A stretch of DNA of 64,000 nucleotides from Branchiostoma floridae (taxonomy: Eukaryota > Chordata > Leptocardii > Amphioxiformes > Branchiostomatidae), in assembly GCF_000003815.2 (NCBI RefSeq), contig NC_049990.1, positions 5,164,626 to 5,228,625 on the forward strand. Direction: 5' to 3'. Shown here piece after piece: positions 10,520 to 21,919 of this stretch. Every line of letters starts with the position of its first letter. Position 1 is the first letter of the stretch. A program made the translations under genes and the position numbers. The notes under the pieces are model-generated. The model was not told the origin of the DNA. It worked only from the letters and a program-made list of their open reading frames with translations, and ran no database searches.

Positions 10520-12860
10520 GGTTAATGCTGTTGACGGCTTGTCTTGAAGGTCATTGGGTTTATAATCTCAAGGTTTTATATACCCTGCAAAGCCTCTTGA
10601 GAACTTGTTGATTGTTATTTCCTTCACAGCTCATGGCATACCATTGCAGCCAATCAGAGTAACCGTGTTTGACAGTTTTTGCATTCAAGACCACACATTC
10701 ACACACAAAACAGGGGAAAGTATTGCTATAATGTTGTTGCCATTAATCAAACTATACCTCATTACCCACGTGATCGTCAGCATCCATTGCAGTCAGGTTT
10801 TACCACCAACGGCATGCAGATATCTTACACACTGGTGCTTACGACGACTCACTCTTACGTCACAGACAAAATGGCGGCCTCCAAATGTTTTGTGTGGTAC
10901 ACAAGATCTCGTTACCTAAACTGTCACTGGGTACAGGTGGTTGTTATTGTGATAACCCACCAATTAAAATCATGGGGTAAAGCGTATCAGGACGATGCGA
11001 CCATATTGAAAATTGTTTTGTAATGACGGTATCGTTCTTTATTACAATATCATCAGTATATTCAATGCCACCAAAAACTTTTGAAATTGCCCACTATATA
11101 TAACTAGAAGTATGTTGTTATCGTTAACTCATACTTCTCGTTGTCTAACTCAAGCATATATTAATGAAAAAGTTCTTAAACTATGTTTGAGCCCTTATTT
11201 TCAACAAAAATTGATTATATGTTATCCCTGTAATTCAATAAGGTATGTTTAAATCTCTTTATGTCAACTATGCATCCTGTTTGACTTTTTTTGGCTATCT
11301 TGATAAGAAATCAGATAATTTACTCCTTTCTATATACAACCCAACGCTGGCCCCCACCCAGACAATCCATGTGAACGCTATGACCCGTAAACATTTATCC
11401 AGAGGCCCCACCTCCCGTTTTTAAGTCCATCCGTCAAAATGTGACAGGCGCTGAGTCCTCAAAGCAGCATTGTTTAGAATGGAATGTCGTCTATTCAATG
11501 TGATTGAGGACGCTCTTTGTTAGACAGCAGGGTTGCCCCTCATGTCAAGCATGTAAAATACTGCCCTGGAGCTGGTGCCATCAGAAGATTCCTACCCCCT
11601 CCCTCGCTTAAGACAATTATCCCTCGATTAGCTTTTATGAAAGGTACCAATACGGAACATATGCATCTAATGGTTGCCCAAGTCAATCTTATACATACAA
11701 TCTATAAGTAATAGTAGTCCGCACATTTTGCAAAGACAATTGATAGTATGTACTGATGTTCAAAGGGTACTTTTAATACGAAGATCCGATGACAATTGTT
11801 CTCTAACCTTACTTGTTTTAGATCTTGGATTTGTAGTCTTGAGTGAAGCGCCACCTATCTACTTCTGATCGCAGCGATGCCTCCTTTCAATACTTCATTC
11901 TATCATTGTAATGCATCTGTATATCTTCCCGTTGATTCGCGAAGCACGTGTTACTTTGTTGAAAACCATAAACAAACGCGAAATGTAGTTCATTAGAAGA
12001 ACGCCATCTACGAATACAGTTGGTATATATTTATGGGATAAGGTGCCATTCTAAGAATTCAGAAATTCTCTTTTGGCTAATTAACTGTGTATGTGTTGTT
12101 CTTGTCTTCCCATGCCATTCATATCAATGATCCCAATGACGCAATATTCTCCGTATAAATATATTTATTTGTACTGTCAAGCACATTTTATGTTGACAAC
12201 AGTCCATGTCTATGTGTCATAATTTAGGTACGTTCTTCATTTGGCATGGATATCGTATAATGTGTATCTTATAACTCCCGCTTTTCCTGTTAGATTGCAC
12301 TGCAATAAAAATGCAAATTGCACATAGAAACACATTTTCATTATCATATTACTGCCATCACCATAGAATAAGTAGATTCAATGTACATCATCCAAGTGAT
12401 AAAGAAATTGTATGTCAGTACAACACAGGTCGATGGCCTAAAGTACTTATTACTTGTCATTGCTAACAAATAAAGTTGCAGCTCCTAAATGTATCATTAC
12501 ATGTATTTGTTATCTTGAAATCTGCATCTGCTAAATTCTAGGAAAGATTTCTCTGAAATCTCGTACCTAAAGGCTAATTGCAAGTACATGTAACAAAATG
12601 AAATAGCTCTTTATTTACATTATTTGGCCAAGCTTTATGCTTACATCAATGTTATTTACCAAATAAATCATGCAACATAACATTACACAATGTGCTACAT
12701 TTGTCTACGATTAATCTCTTTACAAGTATAAAATGATTGGAAACCATCAGTTGTTGCTGTTACTTTCAGAAAGCTAAGAGTCTCTAAATACTACGTTGTG
12801 GAGGATGGCGCTATATTGGTCTACATCCTTTTATGAAAAGTTTCATGTCTAGGCTCTTTC
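10520..12860. other. Spacer between G2 and G3
   Basis: No supported exon. Open frames are short and look like noise. TTTATT near 12610 would be AATAAA on the minus strand, a possible poly(A) signal for G3 about 590 nt after its stop. Confidence 0.35.
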
Positions 12861-12863
12861 TTA

Positions 12864-13094
12864 GGCCCACATTACACTTGTTCCTTGAGACTATATAAAT
12901 ACTATTAGTATTACACTTCGTAGTCTACTAATGTGTAGAATACAGATTCGCGTCCTCTTTACACTGACAGAAATTCTAGCATGACACCTGCTTTTCTCTG
13001 CCACGAAACTGATGTGATCCAATGTGAACTTGACAATTTATAGTAGTCTACGATGTGTAGTACCGCAGTTCAGATGACAAGTGTAATGTGGGCC
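12864..13094. mobile_element. MITE-like element with 18-bp terminal inverted repeats
   Basis: The left end GGCCCACATTACACTTGT (12864-12881) is the exact reverse complement of the right end ACAAGTGTAATGTGGGCC (13077-13094). The 231-bp element has no coding capacity and lies just downstream of the G3 stop, probably within the 3' UTR. Confidence 0.75.
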
Positions 13095-13198
13095 ACATAA
13101 GCACAGTCCTATCTTTACAGTGAAGGCATGATTGTCACATTAATTTGAGGCCAACTTTATCTTACAAAGGTTCCTTCGGTAAATCATAAGAACATTTT

Positions 13199-13346
13199 TC
13201 ATCTCTTCTTGCCCCCAAATCCACAGATGAGAGGCATGAAAGAACTGGTGATGGTTGGCTTCTTCGGCCTGCCCGTCACCTCGTCAGGGAGGCAGAGGTA
13301 ACAACGCTTACACACAGGCCGCATGTCGAACTCGAAAAACTTCGTT
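13199..13346 (-). CDS. G3 terminal exon: end of second LIM
   Basis: Acceptor ACCCATAG. Encodes KFFEFDMRPVCKRCYLCLP, the PINCH-like last zinc ligands, then a short tail with a hydrophobic stretch ending GGKKR and TGA. Confidence 0.85.
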
Positions 13347-16300
13347 CTATGGGTAAATAAAACAAAAGGAAACCACCAATTTTACATTAGATATGTATTG
13401 TATCATCTCTCCTAGAGGAGTAGTCGACGCAGGTTAGCTGAATAAGAGATGAAGTCGCGAACAAACACCAATAAACACTACAGTATACTGCCAATACACC
13501 AATGCACCTAGTTCGAGAAGACCTTGGATTTGCGCATTATGATCGCACATGTGGTATTTTCATCATCAAAAGTAGAAGTAGCTTGGCATGCAATACTACA
13601 TGATATGAGGCAAATAGGACATTCAATTAAAGGATGAGTACATATTTATAACTGTACGGTATACTCACTTTAAGGTAAACCTGATGTCACAGAACGGGCA
13701 CGTGAAGCAGTCCTCGCACCATACTTTGTTGAACACTTTCACAGCTGAGAAACAATGATATTGAGATATAGTCAAACAGTCTTTATAATGCGGATTGTAT
13801 CAAACTGTAGTATGATAATCAGCCTGTGGGTACTGTAGTTTATGCCAGTGGAGGTATGTCGCTAAAGCCTTAATATTAGTGACTGCAATAGATGTATGAA
13901 GTTTTTTTTGTACTGCCTGCTATTAAGCGTACATGTACCTGAGCATACGCATGCAGGACAAGCCCTGTACTATGCAAAGGTGACACTTGCTTCATGAAAC
14001 AAACATTAAACTCACCATCTCCAGTGATTGGAACGTTGCAGTGGTAGCATCTGTCTGCGACTAGCTGAAATATACACATAATCACAGGTATGTCAGGCAT
14101 TTGTCTTTGAATATGCAACATGCAAAATTTTCTGTATGGCATTATAATGATTGATTCTTAGATACCTGTAACGCCATGTTTATCTATTCTTTGTCCCTGT
14201 ATTTCTGCTATTTCTGTATATATTGATTCATAATATATTGACTTAAGTGCATGTGTACATTGAAAAATGCAAGTGTCTCTTACCTCATCGTAATGTTTCT
14301 CGCAGTAGGGTACTCCCTCAAACTCGAAGTATGGCTGTCCCACAAGTTCAAATGGCAACGAGCACTTTCCACAAACGAAATGCTAGAAAACAATAACTAA
14401 AGGTTAGCTGAACGCATACGATCACTGCTGTACAGTTAAAGAAACGGTCAAATTATTATTGAAATACAAATATATGTTGCTATGTGTAAAGAATATGTAT
14501 CACACGTTAAAGTTTTAGCTCATTTCTTTGTTATGATGTTGTATGTATGTGATTTACCTCTCGATGCCATCTCTTGCCTGCTCCTTCCACAAAGCTCTCA
14601 GTGAGAATGCGCCTGAAATATAACATTGAATCAAATCTTTACTAGCAGTCTGTGCATATTTCTTACATTTATGTAAATTCAAATGGGACATGTAGGATGT
14701 ACACGCTTGTGTTATGATGTACAATTATACAGCGGTAATTCACAGATTCAATAAACCTTTGCTGAAACATGCACCAACAAAGATTCCTTTAATCTCACAT
14801 TGAATGTATCATTAATAAATCACTAGTTCAATATTTCTAGTATTGTGGTACGTCGAGACACAATATTAGTAATGATTCCAATTGTTCCCTACCTGCAGGC
14901 ATGGCACTTTTCAGGCTTTCTGACTTTGTCCATGTGATTGTGTCCACTTCGCCTCCAGAAGTCGAATGGGGATGAAAGTCTGCAATGAGAATAGGAATGT
15001 CATTACATGGGCTATATGGAAAGTAATTTGAGAACCACTAAGTGCACATTTAGGTTAATCTAAAACATGCCAATTTGTTATTGCTATTGAATCTGAGTAG
15101 TCACCCTAATGTTGAATTTCGTATGCCATGGCCACTCAGTGTTGACATGATGATGAAAAAGAACACTAGAAAAGAAGCAAGATTCTTCTTCCCAGTAAGT
15201 TAAACTTAATTTACCTTTTCTTTGACTTTGGGGATTCATACAGGAATGCATCTGTAACAAATATAGAAGACTTGGTTAGTTTTTAACATCGTTTGCTGCA
15301 GGCCTTCATAGTGGTCTTGATCGATGATGCTCTCACAACGATAGCCCTGTGTAGATTATCATGAGCAAAGCGATGCTTTGTTTACCACAAGTGTCTCCCT
15401 TGTTCCGAAATAAGGTATGGCAAATGTTTGTCTTACCTGGATCTTCTGCTCCGATTGGGGACGGTCGTGAGGGTTTCCTAAAAAAGGTAACGCTTCATGA
15501 GATGCTGCATGGGGATCTAAATACATAGATACCGGCAGTGGAAACGTGCATAACTTTATCTAAATACAAAGATGAACATCGAAAAAGGAGAGGAGGTGTA
15601 GTATAAAAATACATTGGCTTTACCTCCTTCGTCTCCATAGACTAGATTCACTTATTTGGAGGTCGAATTCCTTTGCTTGCTTCTTTCGCTGAGGTGAACG
15701 CTGAGACTTGCTAAAACAAACACAATAAATTATATCAAACAACAAACATCATCATAGGTACACAGATATTGTAGATGATACATTTTATCTATAGGTAGAT
15801 GAATAGATAGATGGATACTAGATAGATAAATAAATATATTTGATTACCTTCGTTGGACTGGAACACTCAACTTGTTCTTCCGCTTTTTGACTAAGGACCG
15901 TGGATCGAAAGAGGCTGCCCTGTCCCTGATGATCCTGGGAGGGAAAGGCAGAGTAAGTCCGTGACACATGGAACATGGATTCAATCTTGTTGTACGAGTA
16001 GACCATCCTTACAGTGTACAAATATGTGCTATAGCATTCAATGAAAAACGCGATATATAATCCAGGAATAGTTATTTACACATTCACTCCAGTTTTGTAT
16101 CTGTATTTACGGACGGTCCTGTACGTTTGTTGTGTCCAGAAGGTACTTGTGAAAAGACATGTATAAACAGCATAGGTGAATACTACTAGCAATATAGGGA
16201 ATATATTAATGTCTTTTGATTCTTGATGTGGTAGGTACTTAGAAAAGCAGTGGGTCGTTCCCAACCTGTATCAATACAGTGATAGCGACCATGGCATACG

Positions 16301-18673
16301 CCATGTGATCTGTAATGCGTCTTATTGCCCACTATGACCCCCCCTCCCCAAGATTCAAACGATCCTACCACGGTTGATGATCCGGTGATGACGTCGATGA
16401 CGTCAGTCGGTGTAGATCCTTGCAGGAGTCTTCAAGAGCCTTCAGAGATCTGTTCAGGTCCTCCCGTGACGTGGTGAGGTCATCGACCTCCTGCTGCTGC
16501 CGTTTCTTGTAGTAGTGAGGCATGGAGCTGGTCTTGATGGTGCCGGCGGATGTAGGGTGCTCGGTGACCCGCGGAAGGCTGGCGTGCCTGGTCGGTACGA
16601 AGTCGGATACGGGCCTGTCGATCCTGGATCTACAAATGTAGAAACATGGGAGATTGAGATTGTATTTTCTTCTAACATCTTTGACTTTATTTGAATTCCA
16701 CAGGTACAATGTGGACACTATAGCTAGACAACTGATATTGTGAGCTATAGAACTGTAGTTATTTAGATGCCATACTTTGTACCTCGTACAGTTGTTGTGC
16801 AATAAAGTTATATACTCAATTTCATGTGATCACATAACAAAATATCTGGATTTGTTTCAACATATCATTCTTAATGAGTTTTCGTTGTCTTCTAACAACA
16901 CAGCCAGCAAATCCCGTATAAATGATATAATAGTAATGATATCTAATCGTTTCTTTTAACCTTTTAAGTTCCTCCTAGACAAGTGTTCCTTTATCTTGAA
17001 GAGAAAACCTGTTCCTGTAAAGCAAGTTACCACCAGTGGACCAGCTTCAAGCTGGGATATGCTTGTACTGTGTGATCCAAGGGCTTTATAAACGGATATT
17101 AGCACCACTCTATTCATCATATGATGTAGGAAGAACTTAACTGAATGTAACTGTTCCCACAACATCAGTGTCAGTATGAACCAAAAAGGTATGATAAGGG
17201 CCTCTGAATGTAATGATCGAATATGAGTACATACGCATAGTTCGATGCAGCCCGTTGATGTGCCACCATGGACCGTGTCTTCTCCTTGACGGTCGCGGCT
17301 CGCAGTGCGTACAGCAGCCGAGAGATTTCCTTATGTTCCTCGTCCATGGTCAGCACTCTCCCGTTAGTCGGTGTGATGCAGTCCTCCTCGTCTGAGCCAG
17401 TGGAAGTGACGTGGTTGTTTGGGGAGGTGTAGGGAGCATTGCCGATTGTGGCTTCCGGCGTGAGAACGTGGTAGACCCTTTTCTGGTCTTGTTGGTGGTG
17501 GTATCTGTGTCTTCTTCCTGACATCTTCTGTTTCTTTAGTTGTTCAGCTAGATGATGGACGTCTTGATGCTCATCAACCATATCTTTCACAGTTATCTGA
17601 AATATGAACACAGATGGTTTAACACTGGTGTCTATAGAATGTAACTGTCAGTAACAGTATTGGAGAAAAAGGTAGTCTCAGAACCAAGAGGCCCAGTGTT
17701 CAAAGCACATGACATGCCTCTGGAGTTTGTGCCCCTTGGAAAGACACATGACTTTCCTCACTCCTCATAGGTGTGAAAATTGGTACCTGCAGTTGGCGAG
17801 ATAAAAGTCGATAGAAGGAGAGGGATGGGCTTTGTCGTTCAATACCTTACCCTGGTAACAACCCACTGCCTCTACGGCCTAAAAAAGGCTGAGACTACCT
17901 TTACCTAACTTTTCATTCTTGCTTCACTCGCCTACTACTAGTGCTAGTACTTGTAATCAAATTATTTAGAACGTATACCTTTATCATCCTGGCTCACCTG
18001 CACTTAGTTTTTGAGAGCAGAAACGTACAATAAAGGTCTTCGTCATTGTATGAAATGAATAGGAACGTTGCAGTGTCCAGACTACTAGGCTAAGCTTTCC
18101 CTATAATTGGAAATGCAGGATGTGCGTCTATCCTTGCAAATCGGAAGGTAATTCAAACAGCAGGACGTTCGTTGTTCTTTTTCCCCCCAGATCATTGTCT
18201 TCTCATCACAGGATGTTGATTGTGTAATCCTAGACAGTCTACCTGTACCATTTTTCAAACTTTTCGTGATGAGTGTCATATTGTGTTCTCCGAAGACGCA
18301 TAGAACTACTCGGTCGAACGGACATATAGTAGTCAACTTTTCGTGGACAAGAGCCCTCCTTGCAGAAATTTAAACTAGACATTATGTATACCATAACATA
18401 ACATCAATGCGTTGTGTGTTATTCAGAGGGGAGCAGAGAGAGGGAAAGTTAATGTGTTACCTTGTAATCTCTTGTATGTTACCCTGCTGTACATGTAACG
18501 TGTGTTCTTACAATGTAATACTAGTTTCTATATTAGTATCCATATTACCTGTATAACATGTATTAAATCCGCTCGCTGACTCCCAATTTATAAACTGTTC
18601 CAACTTACATAGAGGTCAGGGGTCAGTCGGCGGTCGCCATCTTTATTCAGAAAACCGGTGGTGCAGGTAACGA
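13199..18673 (-). CDS. G3: PINCH-related protein with two C-terminal LIM domains
   Basis: Twelve well-supported exons plus one candidate 5' exon join in frame: 18673-18609 (candidate), 17596-17235, 16629-16369, 15934-15848, 15710-15624, 15477-15437, 15251-15215, 14979-14893, 14612-14558, 14382-14284, 14064-14016, 13744-13669, 13346-13199; about 480 codons. The first LIM domain reads CHAC, GKRWHREHFVCGKC, then YCEKH, very close to PINCH LIM4 (GKRWHPEHFVCAKC). The second reads CYHC, VWCEDCFTCPFC, MRPVCKRC, as in PINCH LIM5. The N-terminal half has DEH-type short coils (MVDEHQDVHHLAEQL, MDEEHKEISRLLYAL, EDLNRSLKALEDSC) and a basic linker. In PINCH these LIMs contribute to adhesion complexes; a similar adaptor role is inferred. 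The start codon is unresolved: the first in-frame Met in the 17596 exon is MVDEHQD. Confidence 0.8.
13669..13744 (-). CDS. G3 76-nt LIM exon
   Basis: Acceptor TTTCTCAG, donor AA/GTGAGT. Encodes VKVFNKVWCEDCFTCPFC. Same length and phases as in G2 and G4. Confidence 0.85.
14016..14064 (-). CDS. G3 exon: start of second LIM
   Basis: Acceptor ATATTTCAG, donor G/GTGAGT. Encodes LVADRCYHCNVPITGDG with the first CxxC; compare PINCH LIM5 CFHCNRVIEGD. Confidence 0.85.
14284..14382 (-). CDS. G3 exon: second half of first LIM
   Basis: Acceptor TTTTCTAG, donor GAG/GTAAGA. Encodes HFVCGKC and PYFEFEGVPYCEKHYDE, 33 codons, phase 0 on both sides. Confidence 0.85.
14558..14612 (-). CDS. G3 exon: centre of first LIM
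   Basis: Acceptor ATATTTCAG, donor GAG/GTAAAT. Encodes RILTESFVEGAGKRWHRE, including the zinc-binding His. Confidence 0.85.
14893..14979 (-). CDS. G3 exon: linker and first CxxC of LIM
   Basis: Acceptor TCATTGCAG, donor AG/GTAGGG. Ends with KPEKCHACR, opening the first LIM domain. Confidence 0.8.
15215..15251 (-). CDS. G3 37-nt linker exon
   Basis: Acceptor TGTTACAG, donor AG/GTAAAT. Encodes AFLYESPKSKK. G4 has an exon of identical length and phase at the same place. Confidence 0.7.
15437..15477 (-). CDS. G3 41-nt linker exon
   Basis: Acceptor TTTTTTAG, donor G/GTAAGA. Encodes RKPSRPSPIGAEDP. The counterpart in G4 is also 41 nt (KVRTMSSRSPEPS). Confidence 0.7.
15624..15710 (-). CDS. G3 87-nt basic linker exon
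   Basis: Acceptor TTGTTTTAG, donor AG/GTAAAG. Encodes KSQRSPQRKKQAKEFDL and onward. Phase-2 introns on both sides, as in the half-LIM exons of G4/G5, but no Cys or His ligands. Confidence 0.7.
15848..15934 (-). CDS. G3 87-nt basic linker exon
   Basis: Acceptor TTCCCTCCCAG, donor AG/GTAATC. Encodes IIRDRAASFDPRSLVKKRK and onward. Same length and phases as the next exon, suggesting exon duplication followed by divergence. Confidence 0.7.
16369..16629 (-). CDS. G3 exon with coiled segment
   Basis: Acceptor TACATTTGTAG, donor TG/GTAGGA. The coil REDLNRSLKALEDSCKDLH resembles EEVDRSVQNLQQSIHELH of the G4 32743-32871 exon. Confidence 0.75.
17235..17596 (-). CDS. G3 N-terminal exon with two DEH coils
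   Basis: Acceptor TCATATTTCAG, donor GC/GTATGT. Contains VDEHQDVHHLAEQLKK and LTMDEEHKEISRLLYAL. The two coils are encoded by two separate exons in G2, so an intron was gained or lost between the paralogues. Confidence 0.8.
17700..17890. repeat. Diverged SINE body fragment
   Basis: Contains TTGTGCCCCTTGGAAAGACA and CATGACTTTCCTCAC, degraded forms of the SINE body at 25.74-25.79 kb. No tRNA-like head. Confidence 0.5.
18609..18673 (-). CDS. Candidate 5' exon of G3 with ATGGCG element
   Basis: Acceptor CTTTTGGCAG, donor CTAT/GTAAGT; joins in phase 0 to the 17596 exon, reading TTGFLNKDGDRRLTPDLY then ITVKDM. The same DNA carries AAAGATGGCGACCG (18644-18631), a YY1-like promoter element, so it may instead be the transcription start, in which case ATGGCG would open a five-codon upstream frame. 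The two readings are not resolved. Confidence 0.4.
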
Positions 18674-18699
18674 CTGCCAAAAGGTGCTGTTTACATAGC

Positions 18700-21180
18700 C
18701 TTCTGCCCGCGCCTTTTGTACGAAACTACCACAACGATGCGCTAATAACACGGAGTTACTATATCTTTATAATTGAATGACAAAAAAATTTCGAAAAAAA
18801 ATTATACAACTTTATCAGTAACGTTCCACTGAAAGGAGATGTGCGCTGTAGACTGATAAGTGTGTTTTGGTATTGTGCCAAGTGGCACAGAAGGCATGTC
18901 AGAATGCGAACTGACAGGGATGTTCCATACCACCCTTAGGCGAGGCCTAATCTAAGCTGGACGCGTGCCACATTGTACCAGTGTGTTCCAGTCATGCCTT
19001 AAACCTTCCTTTCCCTTGACATAAGTTCGATATTCGACTCAACGAAAGCCAATAATTGATATCGATAAACGATAACGAGTTTGTTATTCAATAACAAATG
19101 TTACAGCTAATGTTATTCGCCGTACACAAATGTTAGAGTGAGACATGTTCTGTCTTGTTCAGGTGTCAGATTAAGCAGAAACCACAACAAAGGTGGGGTC
19201 TTCCTGACGATCCATGACTTCTGCCCAGCCGAAAACCGCTAAAGCTTCCTAGAAACCGTGTGACAGGGCCTGGGTTACAAACGGATGTACAAGATAAAGA
19301 TCTTCTAATAGATTGCAGGTGTTCTTCGGTCATGTTCAACACCGCTACATTTCGTGTTATGACCATTTTCTTGACACGTTTTCTGTTGTATTCTGTAATA
19401 CTTCTATTTCACACTGCATCCCCTACGAAAAATATTTGTTTCGGGTTTATAAGGAATTAGCATTACCCCTAGCCTCTCTTTCTGAAAAAGGACATTTTAG
19501 ACAGACCAACCCGGAACAGATATAGACGTTAGATGACCTTCTCTTCATACGGAAATAGGAAAGAGTTTTGAGATTTGTATTTATCCTTACAAAACCTACC
19601 TTGTTCTATGAGCCAAAAATCACCCCTTTGATACGAAAAGTAACCGATAGATCATCATATGTACTGTATGGGACGCCGCACCTTCAGCCCACCTATATGT
19701 GTGACGTGGTTTAGTTTTACGATGTAGGTGCGAACTTACACGTAGACATTAGCTGGCGATTTTAAAGACAAGAAACCTACTTATTTTTTTTTTACATGGG
19801 GCGAACTCGTAAAAAAACGTACGTCAATGCATATACAGTGATGTCAACCAATATGGGTCACTCGGTGGTGAATCATTATTGACACCTTGTCCAATTTATG
19901 TTAATCTACATAGTTCATTTGAAACTAGAAGTTGAAACACTTTATCAAACGTTGAGGTATAAACGATGATAACCCATAAAAAAGTATGCGCACGCTTTTG
20001 TGTTTCAGCAACAAGCTATTGAATTACCGATCATGAGTAACATGAACAACTGCTTAACACGTAGAAACAACTATAATCCCATCAACCGCGTCGGTCAACT
20101 GAATGCCTGATAATTACAGACCATGTGGCATTCTTTTGACCCCTCTGCCTCAAAGCGGTAAAACTACACCAGGCTGTGGGAAGGTAGGGAGGGGGGAGGG
20201 GGAGATTGTGTTTTACTTCATATATGAACCACCTGTACAGCAAAAATATACGCTAAATATTGTAGAATATCTTGTGAACTATATGGGTACTTGTTACACT
20301 GATATAATCTCTAGGCAGATCTTGCTGTGGCATACGATGGTATCGTAAGCTTGGGTAGGAGTTTAGCAATATAACTTCTCTACCGGGTAAACTCCTTCCC
20401 AAGCTTACCATTACTGTCTTATGCCACATCAAGATCTACCTGGAAATTGACAATCACACTGCACAACACGTTTAATGCCCAATAACGCTATACCAATGGA
20501 AGTTCATATCAGATACTGTATATACAGTGAAACTACAGATACAGGTGTCTATATATAGGTATGTACACTTCGCTGGCTAGGATAAGTATCATGACTTAAA
20601 AGCTTTATCCACACCGACGGCGATTCTACAAAGAAAGAGTTGTAAACTCACCTTGGTCTATTAGACTGGCAAAACGAGGGTGATCCTTACACTGAAATCC
20701 TGAACAAAATGTGGGTCTATTTCTCCACCTGCTGAATTTTTGTCGCTGACTGTTTTGTGTATACAAGTGAGTCAAACAGCCGGTTGCACAACTTCCGGGG
20801 ACCTACCTTTTACCTAAACAAGTGTGCCAATGACACGCAGTGACATCTGTCTATGCAATACCAGGAAATGTTTGCTATGAGTTACTGAAATGATCTTAAC
20901 ACCTATAGACAGTACTCACCCACGCTCAAACCGCCCGCTGGGTGCCGTACAGCTTTACTTGAAGTTTGCACAATAGGCAGGTAGACCGTGAACACTTGCG
21001 GGGACCTCCTTTCGTGAGTGCTGTCCTCCACTTCCGGTCGTGTTCGTCCGTGACTCGCACGCCCAGGAAGTGATCTTACTAATCATCGCTCAATGCCTGT
21101 CAATCAAAAACTTACCTCATGGAAAATTTTATGAGTTATATATGAGGGCCTCTTCCTGTGTATTTCTTGGTAATAGATAC
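18700..21180. other. Spacer upstream of G3
   Basis: No supported gene. Short minus frames at 18085-18336 and 19166-19366 carry weak EH-type similarity to the G2/G3 coils but lack good splice sites. GC-richer DNA at about 20.9-21.05 kb has a minus-strand donor-like site, a possible untranslated exon. Confidence 0.3.
20312..20441. repeat. Imperfect inverted repeat (foldback), arms about 54 bp
   Basis: The left arm begins AGGCAGATCTTGCTGTGGCA and ends near GTAGGAGTTTA; the right arm is its imperfect reverse complement (TAAACTCCTTCCCAAGCTTA..AAGATCTACCT). The spacer is about 22 nt. No coding content. Confidence 0.7.
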
Positions 21181-21185
21181 GTAAG

Positions 21186-21918
21186 AATTGTCAAAATGGA
21201 ACATGTCATCATATGTGTGTCAAGACGGTCAGTTTTTCCATGTAACAGCATTTGTACAGGTATATTTAAGTCAAAGTATCTGCACACATATAAATCGTTC
21301 AACAACTATGACGTCTACGAAATAAAGATGTAACTTAAATGGAAATAAGAAATTTTGTTATCTGAATATTGCTATAAGGTACCGCACATTTCATTACTCC
21401 TGTATAACCCATTATTATAATCTTCACAACTTATTCTCTAATTTAATTTTGTCAAAATGGAACATGACATCATATGTTTGTTATGGCGGTCACTTTTTCC
21501 CATGTTTATATTGCAGGTGTAAATATGTACATACAGGTGCAAATGTCAATCGTTGAATAGCCGTTGGCCTTTTCCTATGACGTGTAATTCATCTCATTAA
21601 TATGTAAATGTGATCCTTTATTACCTCACATCTCACCTACTTAAGTAATTTAAGGTTTAATTGAAGGGCGTTCTTGATAGGTGCATAACTGTGGTTAGCG
21701 GCACCTGTTAGAAATATTGCCCATAGCTATATATAGGTCCATATGTTTGTTAAGAGGCGGTTACTTTTTCCCATGTCTATATTACTAGTGTAATATGTAC
21801 AAACAGGTGCAAATATCAATCGTTGAATAAAAGTTGGCTTTCTATGTTTACGTGGAGGGCGTTCTTAATAGATGCATAACTGTTAGTTAGCAGCACCTTT
21901 TAGAGATATTGCCCATAA
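21186..21918. repeat. Dispersed two-module repeat cluster
   Basis: Module 1 (GGAACATG[TA]CATCATATGT, then a CTTTTTCCATG-like block) occurs near 21195, 21455 and, diverged, 21740. Module 2 (GGGCGTTCTT..ATA GGTGCATAACTG then GCACCT[GT]TTAGA) occurs near 21665 and 21855. The copies are noncoding. Confidence 0.6.
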
Positions 21919-21919
21919 C

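Noticed and set aside
18085-18336. Minus-strand frame with FGEHNMTLITKSLKNG, weakly like the DEH coils
   Set aside because: The acceptor is poor and the donor leaves phase 1, while the next G3 exon needs phase 0. Possibly an old exon relic, but not supported.
19166-19366. Minus-strand frame with NMTEEHLQSIRRSL, weakly like MDEEHKEISRLL
   Set aside because: The match is short and no donor in the right phase follows; it may be chance.
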